From UBA1234 sp964400015 (GTDB taxonomy: Bacteria; Bacillota; Clostridia; TANB77; UBA1234): DNA of 51,042 nt. Location of the stretch: positions 1-51,042 of the forward strand of contig CAYNRR010000009.1 of assembly GCA_964400015.1 (NCBI GenBank). The letters run 5' to 3'. The first letter of the stretch is position 1. The number at the start of each line of letters is the position of its first letter. Position numbers and translations under genes: made by a program. Positions 35,078 to 44,221 of this stretch are shown here, piece after piece. Under the pieces are notes generated by a model. That model made no database searches, was not told the DNA's origin, and saw nothing but the letters and a program-made list of their open reading frames with translations.

Positions 35078-35506
35078 TTAGTATGCTTTAATCATTATTG
35101 TATCTAAGTATCCGTCATTAGCTAGTTGATCTTGCATAACAACTTCATAGTAAGCAGAATCTCTGATTGTATCACCAGAACTTGTTACATCGCTACCTGT
35201 TGCTACCCATGTATGACTAGCTGCTGCTGTAGATGCTTCATAACGAATATTTAGTGGGAATACTTGTTGTGTGTTTAATGTATCTACAAGGCTAAATAAA
35301 GCTTTTACATTAGAACCTCTAACTTTTACTCCTTCGTAGTTTGAAATTTGTTTGTTTGTTGTTTGTGCTGCCATAACGTCCATAGTTTGTCCAGCGTTTC
35401 CTTGTAGGTCACTAGAAATTGAGAAAATGTAAACTCCTAATCCTACTAATGCAAGTGATATAAGTATCGCACCTGCCATAATCAATGCTTTTGATGCATT
35501 ATCCAT
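35078..35506 (-). CDS. Flp-like pilin paralogue 1
   Basis: 142 aa. The N-terminal hydrophobic helix (about residues 7-28) follows the seven-residue tip MDNASKA; the rest is a Ser/Thr/Asp-rich soluble domain without Cys. It lies first after the TadB/C-like gene, the usual place for structural pilins in Tad loci. The ATG at 35506 follows AAAGGAT. I see no separate prepilin peptidase gene in the window. Confidence 0.75.
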   Translation of the reverse strand: MDNASKALIMAGAILISLALVGLGVYIFSISSDLQGNAGQTMDVMAAQTTNKQISNYEGVKVRGSNVKALFSLVDTLNTQQVFPLNIRYEASTAAASHTWVATGSDVTSSGDTIRDSAYYEVVMQDQLANDGYLDTIMIKAY

Positions 35507-35581
35507 AAAAAATCATCCTTTCTTTCTTTTGATTTAATATAAAATTTTAAAAAAATGAAATCAAATTAAATTAAATTTATT

Positions 35582-37930
35582 TTACAACATTGCACTCATT
35601 TGTGTAAAGTATGTTCCCATGTCACCTAATGAAGTAACTATCATAGGGCCTATTAAGTATCCGATAAATAATGTAACCATCGGAGCAAATCCAAGTATTT
35701 TACCTATCATTGCTTTTTTAGCTATAAGTCTTTCGTTTGCTTCTTTACGTTTTTCTTGGAAGAAAGCACGCTCAGACTCTAATTCGTCGAATGCATCTGT
35801 AATTTTAACATTCTCAATTGCTGATTGCAAGCTTTCAACAATTCTTATAAATGGTTTAAATGTTACATCGTCTTTTAGCTCTTCTAGAGCTTCATTTGCA
35901 CCTGCTTCATAGTTATTTAAACATTTCTGAAGTGGTTCTCTAAATATATTTGAGAATCGAGTTAACCATTCGATAATATATTCAACAGAAACCCTTTCGA
36001 TATACATAAGCATAAGTATAATCGTTTGGAACTGCATTACTTCATCATCCATTTCCAACTGCCTCATCTTCTTTTGGAATGTTAAGAACAAGTTTGGAAC
36101 GAAATATGCAAATACGGCACACGCCATTGCTATTGCAAGTTCTGATGCTTTAAAGTAATTGCTAGATAATTCTTTTAATTTTGTATATATTCTTGCCGCA
36201 TTTGTTGATAGCTGTTCTGCTGAAAGTTCTGTTATATATGCTTCTGAAACAGCTAGTTTGATATCTTCTTTTGTTATCTGTACTCTATTATCTTTTTTTG
36301 CTATAGCAATTATATCTCCTGCAAGTTCTGTCACAAAGTTATCTGTTGGCATTGGTATTCCAGCTGCTAGAATTGAGTTTTCTAACTCAGCCCTACCCAA
36401 TGTACTTTTTCTCTTAGATTTTGAATAAATCTTATTCGCAAGATTTTCTGCTACTTCATCACTTAATGGCGTTGTATTTATAATATACAATTGTGTTTCA
36501 ATAAGTGCAATAGCTTCATCTTGTGGTAACGTTTGAACTGCTTTTACGATATCATCATCGTCTATAAGTTCTGCAATAAGTACTCTGTCTGATGCTGAAG
36601 TTTTTTCAAGCTCTTTTAATTCTTTTTCAGACATTGTTCCCATTATTCCACTATCTTCTGAACTACCAGACAAAATAGATTCTTCTGCTAATCCATGCAT
36701 TTGTACTACAACTATCAAAACAACTAAAAATGTAAGCACACTTGATACTGCTTTATTTACGTATAACCATTCAAGTCTTAGAGTTGATGCTGTATCTCTT
36801 AGTAATCTTGTAGCTCTTGCATATGCCGGTTTATCTTGACCTGGTACCAACGCATCTATTATTCTTTCTACAAATGGCAATCTGTAGACTCTTTCTTGCC
36901 ATGTGTTGTTAGAGGCATATGAAATTTTCTTTTCTACATTATCTTTAATTCTTACGATTAAAGAATAAGATAGGAATATCATTGCTATAATAATTATTTC
37001 AAATAAAAATCCTAACTTTCCTTCGTAAAAAGCTGAAGTTGAAGCAAAGTTATTCATCGCCCAGTTTTTTAGTGGATGTATAAGCAATATTGGTGCTACT
37101 GCAATATACGTTAAACTTTTAAATAGATAGTCCAACTTATCTCTCTTTAAGATTTCAAGTTGCAATTCTTGTGTAATATTGTTCATATCTTTAAGATATA
37201 GTGAAACACCGTTTACTTTTCTATCACCAAATTCTTTTGTAAGATATGACACACCTGCAAATATTTTCAAATATTTGTTTGGTGCAACGTCATAATATCT
37301 TTCTAGTTCAATTTCTGGGTCAGCAGAAATCAAAATATTATATATAACATTGGCTTGAGAAACGATTTCTTGTTCTTCGATAAGTGAAGCATCGTAAATC
37401 GCTTCTTCAACCATGTTAGTACTATGAAACGCATGTCTAACTTCTGAAAAGAATTCAAGTTCTTGTTCTAACAATTTATTTTCAACCTTGTTTATCATCT
37501 GTTCAGTAAGGTTTTCTATTACTATAAATACACCAAGAAGTGAGACTAGCATTATGAAAAGATTTTCTCTATTTATGTATGCAATGATTATTGCTACTAT
37601 TAAGAAAAGAAATATACCTTTTAATGTGATTTTACCTGTATCTTTTCTAATCGTATATTCGTCATCTTGATTTATTAGTTCTAGCCTTCTTCTGATTTTC
37701 CTTAAGTATCGATTGACAAATGGAATTCTATCAATTTTATTATATACTTTTTGATAAAAGGCATCTGATGAACCCGTCTTCGCATCTGCACTTCGTAACA
37801 TCTTGTTTAAGACTGCACTTTGCGAATTTTGATTTTTCTTTTGCAAAATCATAAAAGCAATCAATATAACAAAAAACAGTGCAAATGGAACAAGTACGAA
37901 TAATACTAATATTGTTTTTGTATCTATCGT
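35582..37930 (-). CDS. Fused TadB-TadC-like inner-membrane platform protein
   Basis: About 782 aa from the likely start. Two GspF/T2SF-type modules occur in one chain: the first at about residues 150-310 with flanking membrane segments, the second near the C-terminus (about 630-782, with membrane segments at about 590 and 760). Normally TadB and TadC are separate proteins. No ATG, GTG or TTG lies near the very strong site AAAGGAGG (about 37936); the first in-frame codons after it are ACG (37930) and ATA (37927), which read T/I-DTKTILVLFVLVPF and give a natural membrane-anchor start. The next conventional starts, TTG 37864 and ATG 37852, have no binding site and would remove this segment. An in-frame TAA lies just upstream. 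Confidence 0.8.
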   Translation of the reverse strand, partial: TIDTKTILVLFVLVPFALFFVILIAFMILQKKNQNSQSAVLNKMLRSADAKTGSSDAFYQKVYNKIDRIPFVNRYLRKIRRRLELINQDDEYTIRKDTGKITLKGIFLFLIVAIIIAYINRENLFIMLVSLLGVFIVIENLTEQMINKVENKLLEQELEFFSEVRHAFHSTNMVEEAIYDASLIEEQEIVSQANVIYNILISADPEIELERYYDVAPNKYLKIFAGVSYLTKEFGDRKVNGVSLYLKDMNNITQELQLEILKRDKLDYLFKSLTYIAVAPILLIHPLKNWAMNNFASTSAFYEGKLGFLFEIIIIAMIFLSYSLIVRIKDNVEKKISYASNNTWQERVYRLPFVERIIDALVPGQDKPAYARATRLLRDTASTLRLEWLYVNKAVSSVLTFLVVLIVVVQMHGLAEESILSGSSEDSGIMGTMSEKELKELEKTSASDRVLIAELIDDDDIVKAVQTLPQDEAIALIETQLYIINTTPLSDEVAENLANKIYSKSKRKSTLGRAELENSILAAGIPMPTDNFVTELAGDIIAIAKKDNRVQITKEDIKLAVSEAYITELSAEQLSTNAARIYTKLKELSSNYFKASELAIAMACAVFAYFVPNLFLTFQKKMRQLEMDDEVMQFQTIILMLMYIERVSVEYIIEWLTRFSNIFREPLQKCLNNYEAGANEALEELKDDVTFKPFIRIVESLQSAIENVKITDAFDELESERAFFQEKRKEANERLIAKKAMIGKILGFAPMVTLFIGYLIGPMIVTSLGDMGTYFTQMSAML

Positions 37931-37961
37931 AGCCCCCTCCTTTCTCCTTTAAATATTATTG

Positions 37962-39884
37962 TTATTCAACAATTCTTCTAACAGATCCATATTTATCAGT
38001 ATCTGTTGCTAAGCCACCAAAGTAGTTATTGCAAAATTCATCAAATAATAATTGATCTTCTTCTGACATATTTTCTCTCATGGCTTCTTGATTTTCACGA
38101 GAAATAGGGTTTTTAATTACATATTGTCCGTCAATAAATTCTACTATATTAACAGCTTTATATGTTTCTGTTTCTGTAATTTTTGTAAAGTATTCTGTAG
38201 CATTATCGAAAAATTTATCAAATTTTCCTTCTAATGTTGTTTCTTTTCTGTGATCAAAAGTATAGTTGTTCTTTGGTTTAACTGGAACACATTCTGTGAT
38301 TCTTTCAATATATCTTTGACCATCGTAAGATTTCTTTAAATGTACTTCAAAGTTCATAACTCCAACAACCTGAATTTCTGCAACTTTTTCGTTGTTGAAC
38401 ATACCTATTTTTAGTAGTGAGTTACGAAGTGATAATATCAAGTTATCAAATGTTTTAGCATGGTGAGTAAAGATTGTGAACTTACTTGCTACCTGTGCCA
38501 TCTGAATCATCCAAGCAGCAACTTCGTCAGTAGCAACCTCACCAAGGATGTTAACCGAACCGTCAGTTTTCTTTTGAACGTCCAATCCTGCTTGTCCTGA
38601 TACTGTGTCTGTTTCTCTAAATGTTAATATGTTTCTATCTGGATAAACTTTTCTTAAGTGTAACTCGAATGCCATTTCTTGTACTCTTATGTTAAGAGTT
38701 GTATAAATGTATTTTATCATCGCCAAAAGCATTGTTGTTTTACCACAACCTTGCTCACCTGTAAGAGCTGTAACTCTGGCACCTTTTACTAAGAATTTTA
38801 ATAAGTCTATTACTGGTTCTCTACCTGGATGTCTAACTAAGTTTTCTAATACTGCGTTTGGCGTATCGAATTTTCTTACGAAGAATGCCCAAGATTCTGA
38901 CATACTTGGTCTAACAACAACGACACGAGAACCGTCTTTCATTTCGTTAACTTTAAATCCGTTTGTATCAGATAACTGACCTGGATTATTATACTTGTAT
39001 ATGTTTTGACATACACGTCTTAGTTCTGCATACGAACCAAACGATAAACATGATAGATAGATTGATTTACCTTTGTAGAATATCCATACACTATCATATG
39101 CTCTTGGTACTGTTCTTTCTTGAGTTTGTCTTATATAATCTCCAAGTTGTGCAACTTGATACATGAATGATTCTGGCAAACCAGATACACCACCTGAAAT
39201 ACCATCTATGTTCATATCTCTTACTTCGTCTATAACACTGAAACCTTTATAGTTTTGATAAATTCTTTGTGAAACTATATTTAATCTATCTTCAAAAGAT
39301 AAATATTCGTATTCTTTTTCAAAGATATCATCAATTTCTTCTGGTGTTATTACATATGATGGAATTGTTGAACCGTAGACACATTTTAATTCGTCTAGAT
39401 TATATTTTTTGATTATTTCACCTAGTGCATCATATCCAAATTGTTTTTTGAAAATATATATCAATATGTCGAATTTATCATTTGTTGTTAATTTATCTGG
39501 ATTATCAAAATCCATTGCATTTGTTATATTAACTTGGTTTACACCATATTCTCTATGTAACAAGTCAAATATCAATTCTTTTACATATTTTTTATCGTTT
39601 ACATCTCCATAAGTACAATTCTTTAATGCCTTTTTTAATTCGTATTTTTTATTTTTTCTTCTTCTTAGTTCATCTTCCGAAAGACCTATATCATATAGAT
39701 TGGTTCTTGTTATTTCATCCATTCTGGCTTTAATAAATTCCGTCATTTTTTCTATACTGTATATTCTACTTTCTTTTTGTACATCTTGCAAAACGGCTGA
39801 ATCTCCAGATTTAGAAAACAAATATCCAATAAACACTATCAGTACTATTACTAATAAACCTATTATAATGGAATTAAGTCCCAT
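37962..39884 (-). CDS. TadA/CpaF-type secretion ATPase
   Basis: 640 aa. One N-terminal hydrophobic segment (about residues 4-22) is unusual for this cytoplasmic family. The catalytic core has the P-loop GEQGCGKTTM (about 374-383), an Asp-box-like ETDTVSGQAGLD, a Walker B-type VNILGEVATDEVAAW and a His-box FTIFTHHAKTFDNL. It powers assembly or retraction of Tad/Flp pili or protein secretion. The ATG at 39884 follows GAGGTGG. It lies between two ParA-like genes and the TadB/C-like gene. Confidence 0.88.
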   Translation of the reverse strand: MGLNSIIIGLLVIVLIVFIGYLFSKSGDSAVLQDVQKESRIYSIEKMTEFIKARMDEITRTNLYDIGLSEDELRRRKNKKYELKKALKNCTYGDVNDKKYVKELIFDLLHREYGVNQVNITNAMDFDNPDKLTTNDKFDILIYIFKKQFGYDALGEIIKKYNLDELKCVYGSTIPSYVITPEEIDDIFEKEYEYLSFEDRLNIVSQRIYQNYKGFSVIDEVRDMNIDGISGGVSGLPESFMYQVAQLGDYIRQTQERTVPRAYDSVWIFYKGKSIYLSCLSFGSYAELRRVCQNIYKYNNPGQLSDTNGFKVNEMKDGSRVVVVRPSMSESWAFFVRKFDTPNAVLENLVRHPGREPVIDLLKFLVKGARVTALTGEQGCGKTTMLLAMIKYIYTTLNIRVQEMAFELHLRKVYPDRNILTFRETDTVSGQAGLDVQKKTDGSVNILGEVATDEVAAWMIQMAQVASKFTIFTHHAKTFDNLILSLRNSLLKIGMFNNEKVAEIQVVGVMNFEVHLKKSYDGQRYIERITECVPVKPKNNYTFDHRKETTLEGKFDKFFDNATEYFTKITETETYKAVNIVEFIDGQYVIKNPISRENQEAMRENMSEEDQLLFDEFCNNYFGGLATDTDKYGSVRRIVE

Positions 39885-39921
39885 GTGGAAATACCACCTC
39901 TCTTTTCATTGTTTTCTATGT

Positions 39922-40746
39922 TTATCTATCTGCCATCTTTGGCTTAATAGCTTCTATAACGGCATCTGTTAAAGCTGCAACTTCTGAAATAAAGAATCCG
40001 TTTCTATCAGTACCCATATTTGCATTTGCATTTTCTATAAAGAATCTTGCAGCATTTCCTTGATTACAAGAATCAAAGAATTGTGTATTATATGGTATTG
40101 TGTATATTTTCTTCTTATAATTAAAGCTTCTTGCAATATTTTTTTCGTTATAAGTAGAATATCTATCGTATCTACCTAATACTGGTATAATTGGTTTTTC
40201 TTGCAATATCTTTAATGTACTCATATCTTTAAATAATTTTTTTAGCATATTTTTATTTTGACTCATATTAAATACTATTAAATCTGATTTTTGAAGTATC
40301 GAATTTATTTCAGATGTTTCATAACCTTTATTTAAGTCAACTAAAACTATGTCATAAAATTGGTTCGCATAATCAATGATGATTGGCATTGTTTCTAATA
40401 TTCTTGAATATGAATCTGTATCGTTTTTAAATGTACCATATAAAAGTTCTAAGCTTCCTTTTAATATTGGTGTGGCATAATTAGGTATATTTTCAGGTGT
40501 TAACTTATTGCTTCTTAGCAATCTATCTAACGCATCTATACCTGTATCAGATGTGTCTAATTTGTTTCTTTTGTCTGGATTGAAAAATGAATTTTCCAAA
40601 GACATATCTGAATAATTTGTTTGAGTAATCAATGTTTTATATTTATTTCTCATTTTTGTGGCTATCATCATTGCAACAGCTGTTGCTGTTGCTGTTGAGC
40701 ATAATTGAGCAGAATCTTGTGTGCTCCAAAAAGCAACTATTGGCAT
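39922..40746 (-). CDS. TadZ/CpaE-like ParA-family protein with degenerate P-loop
   Basis: 274 aa. The start MPIVAFWSTQDSAQLCSTATATA aligns with TadZ-type openings, but the Walker A lysine and GK[TS] are absent. DIVLVDLNKGYE resembles the ParA/MinD switch region, and the C-terminal ISEVAALTDAVIEAI helix fits the fold. TadZ proteins place the pilus machine at a cell pole. Without a P-loop it probably does not hydrolyse ATP. It lies 24 bp after a second degenerate ParA-like gene. Confidence 0.72.
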   Translation of the reverse strand: MPIVAFWSTQDSAQLCSTATATAVAMMIATKMRNKYKTLITQTNYSDMSLENSFFNPDKRNKLDTSDTGIDALDRLLRSNKLTPENIPNYATPILKGSLELLYGTFKNDTDSYSRILETMPIIIDYANQFYDIVLVDLNKGYETSEINSILQKSDLIVFNMSQNKNMLKKLFKDMSTLKILQEKPIIPVLGRYDRYSTYNEKNIARSFNYKKKIYTIPYNTQFFDSCNQGNAARFFIENANANMGTDRNGFFISEVAALTDAVIEAIKPKMADR

Positions 40747-40770
40747 GTAACTCTACCTCTCTTTCGTATT

Positions 40771-41514
40771 TTAAATAGAAAATCTTGTAACTTTCTCCAC
40801 GTTTTTCATTACTTTCTTTATGTTAGATAATTGTTCACCAGATATAATTTCAACAATTCTTGCTAGACCATCTTTATACGTTCTTGAAAGTGGTCTGATG
40901 TCGAATTTATTTGAATATTGATTTTGGATATTAACTGATAAATCTCCTTGGTCATAAGGTAGATTTAATGCTGAGCCGTCCCATTCCACTGGTAAATTAT
41001 CTGATAATCTTTCGATATATTTACTATCAGCTGTATTTATTTCACTATAGTAAAGTACTTTGTGAATGTTAATTCTTCCTTCTGGATCAGTTCTTCTTTT
41101 TAGTGCACAAAGGAATCTTAGAAGTTCGATTCCTTTGTGTATGCACCATTTGTCATACGATGTTACAAAGAAGTTTGCATTTGCTGATTTTAAATCATAC
41201 TCTTCTATCATTTCTTCTTGATCCGTATCTACAAGAACATAATCATATGAGTTAAAATCTTCACCCTTAGATAATAAGTATTTCTTTAGTTCTAACATAT
41301 TTGAAAAACCAACAGCAACTTCAACATTATCATGTTGAACAACATATTGACTTTGTGATTCCATGCCATCAATAGTTGGTATTGTATATTTAGTTTTTTG
41401 ATTTACTGTTGCATCAAGCAATATTACTTTTTTTGCTGTAGATGCAAGTATTTTTGCAACATAACCTATAAGCTCTGTTTTATCAGCTTTTCCTATAAAA
41501 CCTATACATTTCAT
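40771..41514 (-). CDS. Second TadZ-like ParA-family protein with degenerate P-loop
   Basis: 247 aa. It opens MKCIGFIGKADKTELIGYVAKIL, keeping the strand and helix of a P-loop protein but with GKADKTEL in place of GKGGxGKT. KKVILLDATVNQK and YDYVLVDTDQEEM match ParA/MinD switch positions. Two adjacent ParA-like proteins, both without a normal ATP site, could form a fixed heterodimer that locates the apparatus. The pair directly precedes the TadA ATPase gene. Confidence 0.7.
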   Translation of the reverse strand: MKCIGFIGKADKTELIGYVAKILASTAKKVILLDATVNQKTKYTIPTIDGMESQSQYVVQHDNVEVAVGFSNMLELKKYLLSKGEDFNSYDYVLVDTDQEEMIEEYDLKSANANFFVTSYDKWCIHKGIELLRFLCALKRRTDPEGRINIHKVLYYSEINTADSKYIERLSDNLPVEWDGSALNLPYDQGDLSVNIQNQYSNKFDIRPLSRTYKDGLARIVEIISGEQLSNIKKVMKNVEKVTRFSI

Positions 41515-41544
41515 CTTAATGTTCTCCCTTCTTGTATCAATAAA

Positions 41545-42858
41545 CTATCTTCCATAAATACTGCTTCTTAGCATGTTTTGTAAGTATTCTTTTCTTTCAG
41601 CTTTTTGTGTTTCTATTTCTTTATCAAGGCTTGAAGCAATTGAGCTTAACACACCTGTATCTTCTTCAAGTTCTCCTGTATAATCATCACGCTTATATAC
41701 ATCTGTATTTATTAGGTTTGCTCTTTCTGTGATTAGCTCTTCAACATTGTATTTTGCTTTTATAGTATCCAATATGTTTGGATTTCTTTGAATAAGTGCG
41801 TATATCTCTGTTTTGATTGGATAATTTGCTTTTAATGGTTCACTAACAACTACTGTTTGATTGCTGAAGTAAGTTAAAAGTTTTTCATCTTTTTCATTAT
41901 TTTCTACACTAACATCTCCATTAGCTTCTCTAATACGTTGAATTAGTTCAACATCTACACCTGCTTGTTGTGCAATCTCTTCTGTTGTATAGTCGTATAC
42001 TGTTTTTCTTTCTACTTCAACATCTGGATACAGTGCTTCTCCACTTTCATTTCTCTTAATTTCGCCATTTTCATCTCTTAATGGTTCTAAATCTTTTATA
42101 GCTTCTGCATAAGCTATCGCATAATCTCCAGATATAAGTTCTTCAACTGCATTAGCATATTTTTCTACGTAGTCAATTTCTTTTTCTTCAAATAATTGTT
42201 GATTACTGTTTACATATTTAACTGCGTATATGTTTATAGAATCTTGAACATACGATTCAATTATTGCAGCGCTTATTCTAATCAATTCTTCTTCTGTTAG
42301 GTCCAAAACTATTGTATTAGTATCAGCATTTAAACCAATTGATAAAACCTCTTTTGCAGCAACTACTAAATAGTCTTCACCAGTTGGACATAACATTCTT
42401 ATATCTATATAGTCGCCTGCTTCTAAATCGCTTGGCAATGTTATCATATTAAATTCTTTTTTTCTTTCATCTCTTTCTACTTCATCGTCTTCCGTATAAA
42501 ACATTGATTCTGTAACAATTGTTTTATCAAAAACTGGTATTTTTAATTTTCTACCTATAGGGCTTCCTAATATTTGAAGTATATCATTATCAGGTACTAT
42601 ACTATACGCATCAATTGGCGAACTTACTTCTTTCACGCCAACCATTTTTATATCATTTTCTCCTATTATATGATTTACTGGTAGGTCACCTGAAAAAACA
42701 TATCTTTGTACAACCATAGTTTCTGATTTTAAAGCATCAATTTCTTCTTGCTTATCAGCGCGATATTTAAAAAAGAATAATCCTGCAATCACAGTTGGTA
42801 TTATAAATGCAACAACACCTACTGTTATCATTTTCTTTTTCATTGGTCCCATCATCAT
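41545..42858 (-). CDS. CpaB/RcpC-like SAF-domain protein
   Basis: 437 aa. One N-terminal membrane segment (about residues 10-30) is followed by a SAF domain (about 45-115) with VQRYVFSGDLPVNHIIGENDIK and GRKLKIPVFDKTIV, then a CpaB-type beta domain (EFNMITLPSDLEAGDYIDIRML). The long acidic, helical C-terminal part (about 215-437) is not in usual CpaB. CpaB/RcpC proteins help Flp pilus assembly across the envelope. It is the first gene of the operon; the ATG at 42858 follows GGAGAGG. Confidence 0.82.
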   Translation of the reverse strand: MMMGPMKKKMITVGVVAFIIPTVIAGLFFFKYRADKQEEIDALKSETMVVQRYVFSGDLPVNHIIGENDIKMVGVKEVSSPIDAYSIVPDNDILQILGSPIGRKLKIPVFDKTIVTESMFYTEDDEVERDERKKEFNMITLPSDLEAGDYIDIRMLCPTGEDYLVVAAKEVLSIGLNADTNTIVLDLTEEELIRISAAIIESYVQDSINIYAVKYVNSNQQLFEEKEIDYVEKYANAVEELISGDYAIAYAEAIKDLEPLRDENGEIKRNESGEALYPDVEVERKTVYDYTTEEIAQQAGVDVELIQRIREANGDVSVENNEKDEKLLTYFSNQTVVVSEPLKANYPIKTEIYALIQRNPNILDTIKAKYNVEELITERANLINTDVYKRDDYTGELEEDTGVLSSIASSLDKEIETQKAERKEYLQNMLRSSIYGR

Positions 42859-42901
42859 AATATAATCCTCTCCTCTACACGCAATCTTTTACCTAATTAA
42901 A

Positions 42902-42930
42902 AGTGTAGCATAATATTTTTTTCAGCTCAA
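42902..42930 (-). promoter_or_regulatory. Possible promoter of the Tad-like operon
   Basis: TTGAGC, 17-bp spacer, TACACT on the minus strand, about 45 bp before the CpaB-like start. Each box is 4/6 to consensus, so this is tentative. Confidence 0.4.
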
Positions 42931-43019
42931 TAAATACAATTTTTTTTAACACAAATGTAATATTTTTGTAACAAAGCTGTATACATTCTTCATATTATTT
43001 ACAAAGTGAGGTTGGTTTT

Positions 43020-44147
43020 ATGAATTTTTGTTATTTTGATAACGCTGCAACTACGCGTTTAGATAATGATGTATTACGTGAGATGCTCCCCTTTTCTAAT
43101 GTGGTCTATGGGAATGCATCTAGTTCATATAAATTAGGAAGGAATTCAAAGAATGCTATTGAAAATTCCAGAAAGAAAATTGCAAATGTTTTAAATTGCA
43201 AACCAAATGAAATTTATTTCACTTCAGGTGGAACCGAAAGTGATAATACTGCCCTCAAAGGAATTGCACGTGCAAATCGTTTTAAAGGGAACCACATTAT
43301 TACTTCTTCAATAGAACATCCAGCAGTTTTAGAAAGTTGTAAAGAACTTGAAAAAGAAGGTTTTCAAATAACATATTTACCAGTAAATGAAGTTGGACTT
43401 ATTGATTTAAATTATTTAGAAAGTTGCATAACTAATTCTACTATTTTAATTAGTATAATGTATGCCAATAATGAAATTGGAACAATTGAACCCATTAAAA
43501 ATATTGGTGAGATTGCGCACAAATACAACATTCCCTTTCATACAGACGCAGTTCAGGCCGTCGGAGCACTTCCAATTAACGTTGAAGAATTAAATGTTGA
43601 TGCACTATCAATGTCAGCACACAAATTTTACGGTCCAAAAGGAATCGGTGCATTATACGTAAAAGAAACCATTGAATTTAATAGATTTATGTCAGGAGGA
43701 CATCAAGAAAGAAACATGAGAGCTGGTACAGAAAACGTCGCCGGAATTGTAGGAATAGGTACAGCAATAGACTTAGCATATAAAAACTTAGACAAACATA
43801 ATCGAAAGATCAAATATTTGCGTGACTATTTTCTTAATAACATACTGAAAATATTTCCCGATGTAAAAATCAACGGGAGCCTAAAAAATAGACTCCCAGG
43901 AAACGCTAATATTTCTTTCAAAAACATTCAAGGAAGCATCATCCTAAAATCATTAGACGAATTAGGAATATATGCTTCTGCTGGCAGTGCATGCTCAGCA
44001 GGAATAACAAAGCTCTCACACGTGCTCGATGCAATAGGCATGCCTGAAGAATACTCCCAAAACTCATTGCGTATAACTATCGGCAAAAACAACACAAAAG
44101 AAGAAATCGACTACCTGCTACACTCACTAAAAAAAATAGTCCGCTGA
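43020..44147 (+). CDS. Cysteine desulfurase (NifS/IscS-type)
   Basis: 375 aa PLP enzyme that removes sulfur from cysteine for Fe-S clusters or tRNA thiolation. It opens with YFDNAATTRLDNDVL; the PLP-phosphate site is TSGGTESDN, the PLP lysine lies in SAHKFYGPKGIG (about residue 203) and the catalytic Cys in GSACSAG (about 322). The short Cys loop is of the NifS/IscS type. The ATG at 43020 follows GAGG. It ends in TGA, inside a REP-like hairpin region, and converges on a D,D-carboxypeptidase gene. Confidence 0.95.
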   Translation: MNFCYFDNAATTRLDNDVLREMLPFSNVVYGNASSSYKLGRNSKNAIENSRKKIANVLNCKPNEIYFTSGGTESDNTALKGIARANRFKGNHIITSSIEHPAVLESCKELEKEGFQITYLPVNEVGLIDLNYLESCITNSTILISIMYANNEIGTIEPIKNIGEIAHKYNIPFHTDAVQAVGALPINVEELNVDALSMSAHKFYGPKGIGALYVKETIEFNRFMSGGHQERNMRAGTENVAGIVGIGTAIDLAYKNLDKHNRKIKYLRDYFLNNILKIFPDVKINGSLKNRLPGNANISFKNIQGSIILKSLDELGIYASAGSACSAGITKLSHVLDAIGMPEEYSQNSLRITIGKNNTKEEIDYLLHSLKKIVR

Positions 44148-44221
44148 CACACCGGGGACGTCCGTTAAATGTGTCAAAATTTCTATTATCTGGGAAAAAA
44201 GAGACATTTAACGGACGTCCC
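44145..44221. repeat. REP-like inverted repeat at the 3' ends of nifS and the carboxypeptidase gene
   Basis: An 18-bp perfect inverted repeat: GGGACGTCCGTTAAATGT at 44155-44172 and its complement at 44204-44221. A shorter pair TGACACA (44145-44151) and TGTGTCA (44169-44175) is nested at the left. GGGGACGTCC with flanking TGACACA is typical of small REP/MITE-like elements in Clostridia. It supplies the stop region of nifS and the last about 12 codons of the minus-strand gene (LGTSVKCLFFPR). Confidence 0.75.

Noticed and set aside
44145..44221. Simple bidirectional terminator only
   Set aside because: No T run follows either arm, and the GGGGACGTCC/TGACACA makeup fits a REP-like element better.
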